Part shown: positions 1-12,529 of the stretch, piece after piece
How the letters are laid out: the number at the start of each line of letters is the position of its first letter
Position numbering within the stretch: the first letter of the stretch is position 1
Source of the DNA: Endoconidiophora laricicola
Taxonomy: Eukaryota > Ascomycota > Sordariomycetes > Microascales > Ceratocystidaceae
Reading direction: 5' to 3'
DNA: 64,000 bases
Assembly (NCBI GenBank): GCA_001640655.1
Contig: LXGT01000144.1
Span: forward strand, 1 to 64,000
Position numbers and translations under genes: made by a program
The notes under the pieces: model-generated
Told to the model about the DNA's origin: nothing
Database searches by the model: none
The model's input: the letters and a program-made list of their open reading frames with translations, nothing else

Positions 1-3000
1 AGAGGAAAAGAACAAGCAGGAATGTGCACCCCCCCCCAGTCTCAATACGAGCAGATTCTGTTGCTCAAGTGCTAGTTGTAGTGGTACTGTGCATCTTTCA
101 GTTCGTCTAGCCGATCTCCTTGTCTTCCCTTCTTTCTACTTCTGAGAGCTACGACGTTTTATTGAGCTCAACTCACCAAACGGGCCTTTCTTTTATATCT
201 ATTATTTCGTTTCTATATAGTATTGTACGGGAGAAAGAAACGTATATACGATTGGCTACACATAATACAAAGAACTGCAGAGGCACACACTCCTAGACAA
301 ACAAGGGGGCTTGTAAAGACCTTTTGACCCTAGACACGATGATAGAAGAGCTTGCCTGTGGCTCTTTCTCTCCCATCCGGCACTCGCCGCTGCTGACAAC
401 GCGCAGTTCCTCACTTAACCTTGACGGCTAATTCTATCTATTACTCGGCCATTGGTGAGTTTTATTCTGTTTCGGGGCGTATACTAACAGCAAGGTGGCT
501 CTTTCACTTCCACTAGTTGTCATCGGCTGTTTCTTGACTTACATACAGAGTAGTATATGTTTGTCTAACAATGTGTCGTACAATTTTCTAGGTTGAGGCA
601 GTTTTCTTTTTTGCCTAGGGAAAAGGAAAAATAAAGGAAGGAAAAAAAAGCACGACCATGAAAGGAAAGGAAAAGAGAAAAAATTGCTTCCCCTCCTCGG
701 ACTCGGACGAACAAACCGCTAGTTCAGTAGGATGACGGGTCTGTCTGTCTGCCTGTCTTGCCATCCTATCCATTATATGACATATTTTCAAGTCTTGACT
801 TATGAACAGTTTCTCTTTCTCTTCATCACACTTTCTGTCCTGGTGATGCTCTATCAAGCCGAGTCTTCCATCCTTTCCCAGCTATTGTCTGTTTTCCCTC
901 GACACTCATTGTCTTTTTTTTTTTTTGTTTCCGTGTGATAGCGGCGGGCTCTGAATAATTTCCTTTTCTGTCTTATTGTAAATGTGATGAACGAGATTAC
1001 AATTGTTCTGACCCCCGGAACATAAAAATGTGGAGGGTTTTTGTGCCGGATTTTGTAACGGGAACATTGTCCTATATCTGCTTGGTCACTTTGCTTTTTG
1101 TTGATCGCATGATGTGACGTTGGATACTTGCAGGAATACAATCTGGGGTCTTTGTGATTACGACTTTCACATCAATGGCTACGAGCTTCGTCGATGGAAA
1201 TATATATTAAGTTATCCCATAAGGCATAGAATATTAGCAATTAGTAGCAATCTGTCTTGGTACAAATTGGCATCGCTTAGGAGGCGATAAGCCTATCATT
1301 CTCTACAACTTGCTCGTGTTTGTCTTCTCGAAGAAATGAACAAGCTATGAAACGACGAGCCTAGCTTCGCTTATTATCTTATACAGCTGATACTGACCAT
1401 TTCCAGCCATGATCTTCATCGGCTTCACGCATCCTACTGTACACTCCGAATAATTTCGTTGACTCTGACCGAAGACAGCCCGGCACCATGTGATAACTAG
1501 ATATTGATTTCTTACTAACTGGCAAATAAATAAGCTCATGTCTTTGGCCAGGATATCTGTAGCATGATTACATCACATCAAAGCTTCATGTGCTTAGTCG
1601 AGATCAAATAGTGCAGTCGATATGCAGCAGAGTATCCGTATTGGGAAAAGGTAGACGACCAGGAAAATTGCACGACTGCAAGAGGACGAGTGGCTATAAA
1701 GCAGGTATCCTTCAAAGATTGGTTCCTAAACAAGACTAGGCTATGACTAATTTGTAGCAAGCAACAAAAGAGCCACAGCCTCTATGCAGCATTCGCTTCC
1801 ACTTCATGTTGCTATATGTACCACTGCTGATCCGAGCCTGGCAGCGAGGTAGTATGTGATTAGTTACTGTCACAATTACAGTGACAAAATGGCTGGCGAT
1901 TTGCATCGTTTCTGAGAAAAAAAAACTGTGTAATAAGAGAGCACAATGCTCAGGAAGCACATACCAATTCTGGCCTAGACTGTTAATCTGGCAGAGCTCA
2001 CTTGAAACGAAGCAGAGGGGAAGAAACTGCTGGGCAATAGGAATCGTAGACTATAACCTTTTAGTTGGTAGAGTGGCATAGAGATACTACCACACCTTTG
2101 CGGGTATTCTATCCGTCTGTCTAGGACTTTGTAAAGATATTCTTAGGTCAATAGATAGCAAAAATTCCTAAATCTCGCTGGACGGGAGCCACCAACTTCT
2201 AATTGACATTAGGGAACCAAAAGCAAGGCAGGAAGAAAAATAGTAGAAAGAAGAAAAAAAACCTCAAGTTTAGTGGAATTGAATGAGACACAGTGCCAGT
2301 GTTTGTAACCAGGGTTTATATTTGTCCGTCAACACAGCAAGAATATGGTCAAGCAAGCAGAAGAAAATACAAGGACATCAATAATGGCACCCCCGACTCA
2401 AACAGACAAACAGCAGAACAAGTTCGTGGTAGATTTTTTGCGTTTCTGTACGTATGGGTGCATTGAAGAGTGCATATAAGTGTACATATGAGTGAATACT
2501 AGTATGGTATGGATTAGTGACCATAGCCACCCATGGCCTACCATGTAGAGAGTGTCTGCCATCGTCACCATGTCTCTTAAGTCTATCCTTACTGTACATC
2601 TTGTCACTCTTCTTTTACTATTTAGTCTAGCTGCTAGTTCCGTATATCGCTTACAGCTAGACTGGAGTCTGAGAGCAGGAAGACCACAGATTAGACATAT
2701 TACATAGAAGCGACTGGGGCATGGCATAAAATATCACAAATATGAAGAATTTTCTATGTACATTGCGCACTTGCGCACAGAACATTTAGGGGAAGCAGGA
2801 AGCGTGATAAACTAACAAAAAGAAGTAAGAAAGCCATAGTAATAATATATCGAAGGGAAGTTATTTCAGTGTTCCACATGTTATGCGGATAGTAGCTGGA
2901 AAAAGAGAATCGGCGTTATCAGAAGAAATCTTAGTTGGCTAAGATAATATACAGGTCTCTGACGAGAATATGCTTATTAACAGGCAAACAAAGTATAGAA

Positions 3001-3331
3001 ACAAAGAGTATACTACATCTTTTGATTTTCTTTGTTATATTCTATTCTAAGTCTACCTCATTTTCCAAGGACTTAAATAGATGATTTCTCGTTTGATTGA
3101 TTGGTTGATGTTATATATTATTCTGCCTGATATCTCGTGAACATTATTATGTGATGATAGTGTTATGTAGCAACATAAACCTGACACAACCAATTTATAA
3201 CACTATATAACGTTTATTATAAACTGTATATAACGATGTGTGTATGCACAAGGATACTATCGTGATATACTTTTATTGATAAAAATTAGGACAACTGGCC
3301 AGAACAGACTCAAGACCAGTTGAAAGAAATG
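1..3331. other. Gene-poor left end
   Basis: No reading frame here looks coding: the ORFs are under 110 codons, biased in composition and without recognisable domains. Visible items are a C10 run near base 28 and many A/T homopolymers. I see no transposase, reverse transcriptase or telomeric array. Confidence 0.6.
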
Positions 3332-3433
3332 TGCCATAACCATGAATCGAACATGGGTCACGTCGGATAATCCGTAGAAATTCATGGGTATGAAAGCCAC
3401 AACGACGTATTCTAACCACTAAACTATTATGGC
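3332..3433 (-). tRNA. tRNA-His (GTG) with a 30-base intron
   Basis: On the minus strand the sequence folds as a complete cloverleaf. The acceptor stem is GCCATAA with TTATGGC and discriminator A. The D arm has GG in the loop. The anticodon stem CGTCG/CGACG surrounds the loop TT-GTG-G, and the T arm is CCATG-TTCGATT-CATGG. Counted from 3433, canonical numbering holds exactly to G37, with the anticodon at 3400-3398. A 30-base insertion (3396-3367) then sits between positions 37 and 38, the usual place for nuclear tRNA introns. Removing it leaves 72 bases. A T5 run on the transcribed strand at 3285-3281 could terminate Pol III. The stems are A/T-richer than in typical fungal tRNA-His as I recall it, so a decaying copy is possible. 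Confidence 0.78.
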
Positions 3434-3613
3434 TNGTTGTATCGCGCTCCTTTTTGGTTTTTTTTTTTTTTGCTGGGTTGGTTTTGTTTTTGCGCTAGTC
3501 AAGTGGACGAATATAACAAGTCTTAGGACTTGGGGGACATTTCGTGCCTCGTATACCAGAAGCTTGGGTAGCTGGCTTGCGGGTAGCCATGATATCTGTC
3601 CGGTATCCAATCC

Positions 3614-3655
3614 GGCGTCGTATAATCTCCGTGATTCCAGTAGACGTTAACTATT
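3614..3655 (+). repeat. Dispersed repeat, copy A
   Basis: About 42 bases beginning GGCGTCGTATAATCTCCGTG, repeated about 120 bases downstream (3735-3776) with a few substitutions and again, more diverged, at 16685-16716. It lies just upstream of the tRNA-His gene. The element type is unknown. Confidence 0.6.
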
Positions 3656-3696
3656 CAAAATATAATGTTTGACCGGGAGGGTTGGCCTGGTGCCGA

Positions 3697-3715
3697 CACA
3701 CACACACACACACAG
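3697..3715. repeat. (AC)n microsatellite
   Basis: A perfect AC tract of about nine units lies between the two copies of the 42-base repeat, followed by a short imperfect AGAC/ACAC tail. Confidence 0.8.
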
Positions 3716-3734
3716 AGACACACGGCCTGATGTC

Positions 3735-3776
3735 GGCGTCGTATAATCTCCGTGATTTCAGTGGACCTTGACTATG
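3735..3776 (+). repeat. Dispersed repeat, copy B
   Basis: Second direct copy of the sequence at 3614. It is identical over the first stretch (GGCGTCGTATAATCTCCGTG) and then diverges by transitions. Both copies are preceded by C/G-rich sequence. Confidence 0.6.
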
Positions 3777-3817
3777 TAGAATAATAGGCAGAGTAATATA
3801 TAACATCAATCAACTAA

Positions 3818-3846
3818 ACAATATACAATACAATACAATACAATAC
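3818..3846. repeat. (ACAAT)n pentanucleotide repeat
   Basis: Four to five tandem copies of ACAAT. A simple repeat with no visible gene context. Confidence 0.7.
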
Positions 3847-6763
3847 GTTACATTGTTAGACGTAAGATACTCACACACACGGTAATATTGTCATTGCAAC
3901 AAGTATGCAAGATACTCTAGTTAGATTTTAATTTGATGATACACTAGACCTATAGCCATGCCCAAAGTATAGGAATGTCCATTGAGTGACTCGGGCAGAA
4001 AATAGGCACAAGCTGTACTCCCAAGAATATCAGGCCATGGAGTCTTTACCGACTGATACTGTCATTTCAACCATGATGGTGCTGAGATACTCTTCCCCTA
4101 TTGCTCTCCCTCCTGCTCCTAGGAATCTATCCACTGAGTTAGGCGGCGGTGCGCCTTTTGACATCTTTCTTTTGTAATTAGTTTCTCTAGAACTCAGACT
4201 GCCGAATGCGGACATAAAACCGCGCAAATGTAGAATGATATATAAACCATTATCATCATCATCATCATCCTCATTAAATCCGCCCTCTAATGTGTCAATA
4301 GCCAAGACATCATAGACCCTAGGCAAGGACATAATCAAAATGTGGAGTAAAAGAGCCACAGTCTGGGAGCAACAAGGTTTGCCCAACATCATTCTTTTCT
4401 AGGCAAAAAATAAAGCACTTTGTCTTGAGACATTGATCGGGGTATCTCGTGCTTCCTTGTCTTGCTTTCTTGACGTGCGAATCAGTGCTGAAAGAGCCTC
4501 ACGCTAGGTCCTGGTGTTAAACATCAAGGGAAGGACAAGCTACATGCCTTTTTTCCCTGTACGTACGATGCATTAACCCCGTGACCTTGCCGTCATAGTC
4601 AGTGGCTCTGTACACCGAAGCTAACATCCTATTATTGGATGGTATACAGCGGAGAAAGGCAAAGGGGTTTCTTGGTAAGACTTCTTGACTTATATTCGGC
4701 TTTGGATACTGTCGTACATCGTGAGGTCCAGCCTATGGATTGTACTGGTTGAGCCCAAAGTCGGTATTAAGCATGATAGGCCAACGGTAATTCTGAGTGT
4801 TTGTGCGATAGGATAACGTGAGATCGTACGGAGGGCGCGAGATCCAAGTATTGGGCTCGTCCAACTCGGACAAGGCTTTGTGTTAGCCATTAACTCGCAT
4901 GATGTTAACAACGAACCATTCAATCTATTGATATGCTCATAGTGAAAAGTTATAGAGCAAACTATGTCAATCTGCGATGTGGGCACGGCCAACACATATA
5001 TAAGTGACAGACATTTCAGTTGGCGCTTAACGCTTATGCAGCATAAACTATCATGTCTGTATTTGGGTCAATATCACAGTCGAGCCAACCTATCGCAATA
5101 ACCGGAAGTTATTTATACTTCTATCTGCTGTTCTATTGTAAAATACTTTTCCTAGGGTTTAGTCAATAATAAAGCGCGGCTTCATTTGTTAGTAGGGTTA
5201 GCACAGTATAGTTGTTAGCGGATAGATTGTGTACGCGACTTTACAGACTTAGACGCTTTGTGATAGTATGAGTTGGCAGCGGCTACTAATTGCTACTACG
5301 ATACAATCTTACTTGATCAAAGCCAGAATTACACGATAGTAGCCAACTCGTAGCCCGCTGTGTTCATGTTTGTTATCGGCTGTGATACTATGCATCCCAT
5401 GACATAAAGACCGCTATAATATAACTTGCAGGACATATATGAGAAATGTAACGATAAACGTACATGAAAAAAATAAAGATAAAAAACATAAGAATATCTG
5501 TATCCTTTTCTGGAGTCAAAAATAGCAATAACACCAGCAACGGTAAGTAGGATTGCTGGAAGAGTCCTGTGATCGACAGAAGTCCCCTTCGTCCATCCAT
5601 CTACTGCCCTTCCTGCTCTACGACTCTGTTGGGAGCCTGTAGAAGCGTACGCTACAAGGTCAAATCAGGCCAGCCAGACAAATATATACTAGGCCGAACG
5701 GGACGGGGACCTCTGAGCCCCGGATAGAGTAGCAGTAGGAGAAAGAGAGAGATATGATAAAATCGCGAATTATGTGACTATCAGGTCTGCATGAGCGCAA
5801 GCGCCCAGCCTCTTCGACAACTAGCCAATAGCAACGTATGTACTCCGATGTATACGATATTTGAATCCACTCACTTTGTACTGAATTAGGAGCTCAAGAT
5901 AGTCGACAAAACTAAGAAAGAGTGCCTTTCTCCAATATTACAAACTCCATGTTTTTCTTAATATTTGTTTCTTCTTGTATGTATTGGCTTTGTTGCAAGG
6001 CTTTTAAATGAATTGTCTACAGCTAACCCTGGAATGCTAAGAAAACCACAAGTCTATGTTCTACTTCCACTCCAAAAAATCAAAGTAGTCATAGGGAATT
6101 TGTAGACAAAAGGTAACCAGACCAGCAAGCCTTGAAGAAAGTCCCAGAGTCCGTCATGTCGGGGCCAAAGTCAATATTCTGAAGATGACTCTCATGTAGT
6201 ATAGTAATGCTAGCAAGATATAGTATTGACCTCGGCCTAGCACAAATGGGGCTAGAGACTCGAGGCCTGACAGCTAAAGCATTAGTGCAATCAATAACAC
6301 AATTGCGTCTTAACCAGTCAACGTTAATTTCGTCAAGCGACGTTGAGTTTGACAGGAATGAGCAGGCTTCAGGCTTTGAAGTTTTAAGCTCAGTTCCCTG
6401 TAATATAAGGGTTGCAACTAAACCCTCCATAAAGATTTAAGCAAATTAGAAGGGACCCCCCTACTAACTTTCTAGAATAGCCGATATGGGGCGAGCACTC
6501 TTCCTATAGCTAGATTGCGGCTGATTGACGGCCTCTAATTGGCCGGCCAAAAGAAGCACTTTTATGTAGGCTCTAGGCCCAGACTGGCTTAGCCTTTTTT
6601 TTTTTTTTTTTGCAACTCCTCTTTCAAACTTTCCAACGACCAACATTGACTGTTGATTCTGAACAGAGTAAGTTTTAGGCTAAATTTGCCGGAATGTCGG
6701 GTTTCCGTTAATAATAAGAGTAGAAGACATATAGGTATTGAGTGAGTCTGATGATGTCTTTGC
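3847..6763. other. Gene-poor intergenic DNA
   Basis: Nothing convincingly coding. The longest frames (about 120 codons at 4030-4392 and 113 codons at 6089-6430, both minus) have no recognisable domain and no supporting splice structure. The stretch includes the degenerate dispersed repeat at 4195 and a short (TCA)n run near 4250. Confidence 0.5.
4195..4258 (+). repeat. Degenerate dispersed repeat, copy 1
   Basis: This stretch (cores GACTGCC, ATGCGGA, TAAAACCGC, then GAAT-ATA and an ATCATCATC tail) is matched in the same order at 21945-22006. On the minus strand both can be read as the similar peptide pattern GLxIILxLxGFxSA. It may be a remnant of a mobile element; no terminal repeats or element genes are visible. 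Confidence 0.45.
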
Positions 6764-6773
6764 TATATAAAAG
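6764..6773 (+). promoter_or_regulatory. TATA box upstream of a small ORF
   Basis: TATATAAAAG is a near-consensus TATA element 66 bases before the ATG at 6839. It is one of few such elements in the left gene-poor block and suggests a short transcript starts about 25-30 bases downstream. Confidence 0.4.
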
Positions 6774-6838
6774 AAACAAGGAGACTGAACGCGCATAGGA
6801 ACAAGCCTCTTCTAAGCATTATACATCAGCCTATCGTC

Positions 6839-6940
6839 ATGTTTCGCAGCAGATTTCTACGTTGTTTGTCAGCCGTTCTCACCCTGCTCAGCAAGGCGCT
6901 AGAATCGGCTGGTCCCGCGATTCTGAATGCTGTGCTTTAA
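6839..6940 (+). CDS. Possible 33-residue small protein
   Basis: A 34-codon frame, ATG to TAA, beginning MFRSRFLRCLSAVLTLLSKA. It is basic at the N-terminus, then leucine/alanine-rich and amphipathic, with one cysteine. It could be a membrane-active or mitochondrially targeted micropeptide, or chance. The only support is the good TATA element 66 bases upstream and a compact leader. No homologue is recognised. The surrounding kilobases contain no other plausible gene, so if transcribed this may equally be a non-coding RNA. Confidence 0.25.
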   Translation: MFRSRFLRCLSAVLTLLSKALESAGPAILNAVL

Positions 6941-9900
6941 TCACACAGTCACATCTACAGTAGCCAATGGGAGACAAGAAGCAACAAGCGACCAGGACAT
7001 GGATACTTTTGTCTGAGACGGACGATGCTCTCATTCAATCGATGCCTTTATTTTTTTTCTTTGCTGTTTTGGTGGCCCCATTTACATTGAGTCGGGTTAT
7101 CTCTCGCTGGGCTGACTGCCTTTCCTTTCTGAATATACGATAACATGCCCTGTATCATGTACATAAGTACTTGCATAATACACAATATTAAGCCGTAGAG
7201 ACATACATTTCATTTCGTCACTACAGCCTTCCGCCGAAGCCCTGGTCCTTGCTGTTTTCTTCGTGATGCTCCAGTTTATGCCTTGGTCTCGTCAAGTGCT
7301 CGAAGAATTCTAGACTGTCTCTCGGGCCCACGCCTGACTGGCAGAGGCGACGGTTTCATTGTAGAAGGACAAGCCAATGAAGACGGCAAGATCCCGGCAT
7401 TGTTCCTATGATGGGAATAATTGAAATCCAAAGAAAGGGAGACATAGAGAAACAGAAAGCCCACAACGTCATTAGGTCCAGAACCCTTCCTGTTTTGCCT
7501 CCGCTTAGGCATATTTCATTAGTTGATGAAGAATTTGAAGCGGTGAAAGAATAGCCACTAGAAGGTTCACGCCCTCGACAAGGCTAGACAATCCTAGAAC
7601 ACAAAACATCTCATATATATCTACCAAAGTTATCAGACTCTGATTATGACGATAATGAGTCGTATATACAAACGAAGGATTGGTATTGTCATCTAGACTT
7701 TCCATTCTTAATGTTCCCATCCATAAAACTGGCGTTGTGGCAATGTTTCCTTTTGAACCAACACTAGCTAAATTCAGCCATGGTGGTCTCTTTCCTTTAC
7801 TCGTCCATCGGCAATTAATGCCGAAGACCTGTTTATTTTACCATGTGCAAAGAGACCAACTAAACAGCGTTGTCGATCCATGTCTGTCCATCCAGGCTTA
7901 TTCTTTCTGCTCAGTGGACAGAGAACCAACACATACACTTTCCCTACGACCTTAATATTGCAGGACCCAAAAAAAAAAAAGAGGTACTAACTAAAGCGCA
8001 ATTATAATGGTATACAATAAAAGGTAACTAAACGTGCTTGGGCAAGTTAAAAGAAATAAAAAGGTATACATTAACATGCAGTGGCGTGTCTTACTATGTC
8101 TGCGAATTGCCTAAGTCTGAGACTACGCCTGGAGACAAGAACTAGTTGGAAAGAGACTTAGTTCCAGGCAGCGAATCAGAGTCTCGAAATAGCTTATCGC
8201 TTATCGTATTGTTGTACATGTAGGTGTTATCAAATAAGATATGTTTAATCAGAGGAGTTGTACAAGTGTTCCGTTGGGCCAGACGAAACTTGAGGCAATA
8301 CTGAAAGTATATGATTGGCATGCCACTAGTGGGCGTTTTAGTACCGTAATGCTATTGATCTGCTAGATGGTCGGGCTTGTCGGGATTAAGTTAGCAGTTG
8401 GTGTCCGAAGTGATCATGATGCTACTATGATCTCCTCTCTGGAGTGTGTCATAACAGGAAAAGATAGCAAGACAGAAACCCTCCAACGTGTTTTTAGCAA
8501 ATTACAGTCGTTAGAAGGCACAGTCTTGTAAGTCCACGCCAAACAATGGATGAACAGAACGTTTGAATTCTGGCTTATTGTTTTGTTTTGCTAGCAAGTT
8601 CATCTTGTGGCAAGGTAGAAATCGACCGCATAGCCATGCACACCCCTCTCCACCTTGCTTCCCCCTCTTTCTTCGCCTAGAAATACAACATAACATGAAC
8701 TAAAAGAATAAAATATCAGGGCTCAATGAAGCCTTCCATCTTTACTTCGGGCAGGCAGAGTTGGCATGATGTTCGGTCATGAAGCAAAATATAGTTAGAC
8801 CGTGAGTCAGATCAAGATCTAGAACAGCTTCGACAGCTTCGATTGAATATTATTCTCGAACTAGCTAGACATGGTTCATATATAAAGCTAACACCTTATG
8901 GTAATACTATTGCAGTAATGTACTGCTACTATGACAGTGACCATATTAGCCAAGGGTTAATAACCCTGAGAAACATACAATACGTCCTGAAAATCTCAAA
9001 TCAAGACAACAGTAACGATTGACGAGGAACACTTGATCTGCTCTGTGACAACCCTTTGCAATAGAGGAGCAATAGAGGATAAATGTCGAAGTATTTATGT
9101 CGTGGTTCTAACTAGTTAGCATTCAACGGGCTACAGATATATAACGTACACCTTCATGCATGCCGTCCATTTATCCCGTATGTCAATGAATAAATTCTTC
9201 TGGAGTCCAGTTGGTCTTTAGATTGAGATTGATGATCTATCTTTTTTAGTCCATTGCTAGAAGACAAAAGAAGAAGAAGCTGATGACGATGATTTATATA
9301 TTATTCTTCCTTTGCAAAAAAAAAAAAAAAAGGAAAAGAAGCCACTGGAACTTCAATTAGATTGTATGACATTCTAGTTGTATCTGCTTACAAACAGGGG
9401 TCGTCTTAGTTACTTGGTAGGCTTTGAGATTAACAAACGCTTTCAAAAGTAACTGGAAATACCAGGATCTGTTTTCAATGATAGGCCGCTTCTATTTGAA
9501 GCACAGACCATCAACAAAGCTCACAGACATTAACAACAAACTAGTATTAGCTCGACCAAGGATGAACTGCTTAGTACTAAGTTCTTAGCTCTTAGCTCTA
9601 TCTATATCTTGCCAAGTAGTACAGCAAATAGGGAGAATGGAAAAAGACAGGCGAGTGCGACCACCTGAATTCTGGCGGCTTCTTCCACCTTTTGCCTGTC
9701 TGTGTTCATCTTTTTCGCAGTCCGAAGAGAGATTTTTAAGCGCGACCGGTGATTACCACCCTAGAATATCTTGGGGCTGCACATTGGGGCGTTCTCATGG
9801 CAAGGTTCAGACAGTGACAAACTAAATATAATATCTGTACCTAGAATAGAGAACATGGAAGAAGAAGAACATGAACATGGAGAATTGCCCTAGAACATGT

Positions 9901-11357
9901 GAGAGCCACGACAAAGTGTCACAGTCGTGAATTTCATAGCCCTCCTATTTTCCCCTCTGGTACGTGAAAGGTGGCCGCCATGGTGTAGCATGATAGTGTG
10001 ATGTTCATGTTACTAAAATCGTCTCCGTCTCCGTCTCCGTCTGCCTTGTACTGTACTTCCACATGTGCCTTCCCCGAGGGACGGCTAAGGAAGAATGCCT
10101 TCGAGGTTGAATAGAATAGGGATGGATGGAGCAGCTGATGTAACTCTGTGCGTATGAGACGAGATTATACCAGCTGTGACAGCTTCATTTATCGGGCTGT
10201 AAGAGTGCTTTATGCATGTAATATACTAGAAGAAGGATGAGAGTACTATCCTAGAAAATCAAAATACGCAGCTCTGTAGTCATATTGGTGCATCTTTTGG
10301 CTCTTTGGAGTAGGCGTAGCAGAAGGGGGTTGCCTTCAGCGGTTATTTGGGGCCAGGCTGACGGGCCTGAGGGACATGAACCTGAGGGTTTGAGAGACGA
10401 CGGAGGCTGCATGAAGAGGTTGCCATTTTGCTTGTGTTGTAGTCTCTCTCTGTTAAGATGTACCTGGTTATCTTGTAACAGTCTTACAGCTTAGTATTAT
10501 GAAGTAAGGAATATGTAGGTCTGAAAAAGGAACTCGACTAGGCTGTTCAACATGTACTATGTAGATTAACAATGCAATGGTCTTCAGGATGTAAGCAAAA
10601 GCCAGTATAAATGTCTGTTTCTATTTTCGGCCGTTGTGGTGTTAGTTGTTAGTAGCCAATTATACTAGTGCTGACAGACAAACCAACACACATACATACT
10701 GACAGGCAATTTACAGACAATAGCAGCAAAGCAGAGTAGAAAGAAACAACAACTGTAGAAGCAACAGCACAACACTGCTTGCTTCGGCGCTGAATCCTTT
10801 AGTGGCCGACTGCATTCTGCGCGCAACATATGACTAGCCAACGGGCATCTACGAGCTCCCAAATCGGGACGTATCTGCTCACGGTGCGGGCTTAGTGCTA
10901 CCAAATCCAAAGCAGCCTGTGAGATATGGCTGGCTCTTTCCGTGTGTCCCGTCAGTTCTGCTTCTCTGAGTATGGTAGGCCGATGCAAGTTCTCGAATTA
11001 GCTGCAATTATGTTTCCAAAATTAGCAACACAGTTAGCTTAAAAGCGGGCAATATTGTGGCCCGGGCGTGACCAGGGGGAGAGAGGAAGGACGAACAATC
11101 TGTTAGTGACTGTAATAGAGATAGTATGATGTAGACTAACAAGCCCTCAGAAAGGACTGTACTGCACCAAGCATGCAGGTTGTCTGTAGAGCTTCCATAA
11201 CACAGCTTGAAGGCTCGCAAGGAAGCTTCTGGCTGCAACATGGACGCTGCAGATCCACTGCGTGCAAGCGCCGGGCTTGAAGGTTAGTCTTTGATTAGGC
11301 TAGGATACTGCCGTCAGTGGATAAGCAAGCTGTGTCGACTCTGGGCCTTGAGCAGAG
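6941..11357. other. Gene-poor intergenic DNA
   Basis: No coding frame or RNA gene is recognised. Visible items are a hexanucleotide repeat (TCCGTC, about four copies near 10020-10042), an A-run near 9317 and scattered T-runs. Frames up to about 107 codons (10665-10988 minus) have a cysteine/serine-rich, non-coding look. Confidence 0.5.
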
Positions 11358-11363
11358 TATAAG
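11358..11363 (+). promoter_or_regulatory. Candidate TATA box for the Zn2Cys6 gene
   Basis: TATAAG lies at the start of a roughly 1.1-kb CT-rich stretch that runs to the start codon at 12530. If this is the promoter, the gene has a long leader. Runs of 12, 7, 11 and 8 cytosines (11603-11614, 12090-12096, 12251-12261, 12386-12393) fall inside it. Confidence 0.3.
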
Positions 11364-12194
11364 GGCGGCTGCAATGGCCGCTCCATTTAGCCCTGTTTTT
11401 CCTGCTTCTTCTTCTCTTCATTCCCCAAGTTGATTATCTTGTGTTTTCCCGCTGCCTGAGAAATATTGCTCTCTGTGAAGTTTAGTCTTCAGCAGCTTTC
11501 TTCATCCCCTCTTCTCTTCTTCTTTCAGAGTCCAAGAAGGCCATATCCTGTGTCTGCTATAACTTGACGTTATATCTATTATTCTTTCTTTCTGTTCCTC
11601 CTCCCCCCCCCCCCTTGCCTGCCACTTTTTGATTATCGCTTTGTTTCAAAATTTCACCTGCCAAAAACCTCCGTCTGCGCTCAGAACGACGATCTGGTTA
11701 TCTGACCTTCCAGCGCACGTACGCCGCGGCTTAAGAAAGAAAGAATCACAGTTGAGAACATCCTTGAGGACTCTGTTCTGTTCGTTTATTTCTACTATTA
11801 TTATCTTATATTTGTTCTGCAAGCTGGTCTTGCCTCCCCTCCAGTCCTTACTATTGTTAATATTCCTTTGTTGCTGCTAATTGCATCTGCATTGGCTCTT
11901 GCTGGCTAAAGCATCGTCACTTCGGCTTTGTTAAGTTGCTAACCAATAACGGCCTTCATAAGCCCCTGCTGCCTCTCTTCAGCTCAGATCGTAGCTTCTA
12001 TTACTCCTACTCTGCGAGTTTAAGCATAGAGCCAGTTCTTGAACTGCACCTAATCTCTTTCCTATTCTCTTAGTGTTGACGGAACGAAACCCCCCCGTTT
12101 GTCCGCCTTACTGCTTTCCATTTTCCTGTCTTTCTTCTTCTCTTACTCTTCGTGCTTGCACTACCCACAGTGTGCCACCATATTTGTCCATTGA

Positions 12195-12500
12195 GTAAGT
12201 GAGTGCTGATCCAAAAATGCCCAGAAGAACCTACGACATCTTTGCCTTCACCCCCCCCCCCACCCTGTCAAGGTTCGTGGAGACTCTGAGCGCACTTACA
12301 CCCCTAAGATCCTTCTGCCTTTCAAGACCCTTGTTCTATACACCGTGCCAAATATAATGATTAGATACTGTATTAAAGACTTACACCCCCCCCATCTCCA
12401 TCATCCTCTTCACTGAGCTGTGAAGGCCACACATACAAGGCCGTTGCAGGGTAACATCTACACATAAAATGACGAGCATTAATCGACTAACAAATCCTAG
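12195..12500 (+). other. Predicted 5' UTR intron
   Basis: A consensus donor GTAAGT at 12195 pairs with a strong branch site CGACTAAC (12484-12491) and acceptor TAG at 12498-12500. Splicing would remove 306 bases, including an upstream ATG and two of the C-tracts, and put the spliced junction 29 bases before the start codon. The sites are read directly; their use is inferred. Confidence 0.5.
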
Positions 12501-12529
12501 ATCTAGGAAAAACAGACAATAAGATACAA

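Noticed and set aside
3435..3435. Single ambiguous base (N)
   Set aside because: An assembly uncertainty immediately upstream of the tRNA, not a biological feature.
4030..4392. 120-codon minus-strand ORF
   Set aside because: Low complexity with a D-repeat from a TCA microsatellite; no domain. Part of it is the degenerate repeat reported separately.
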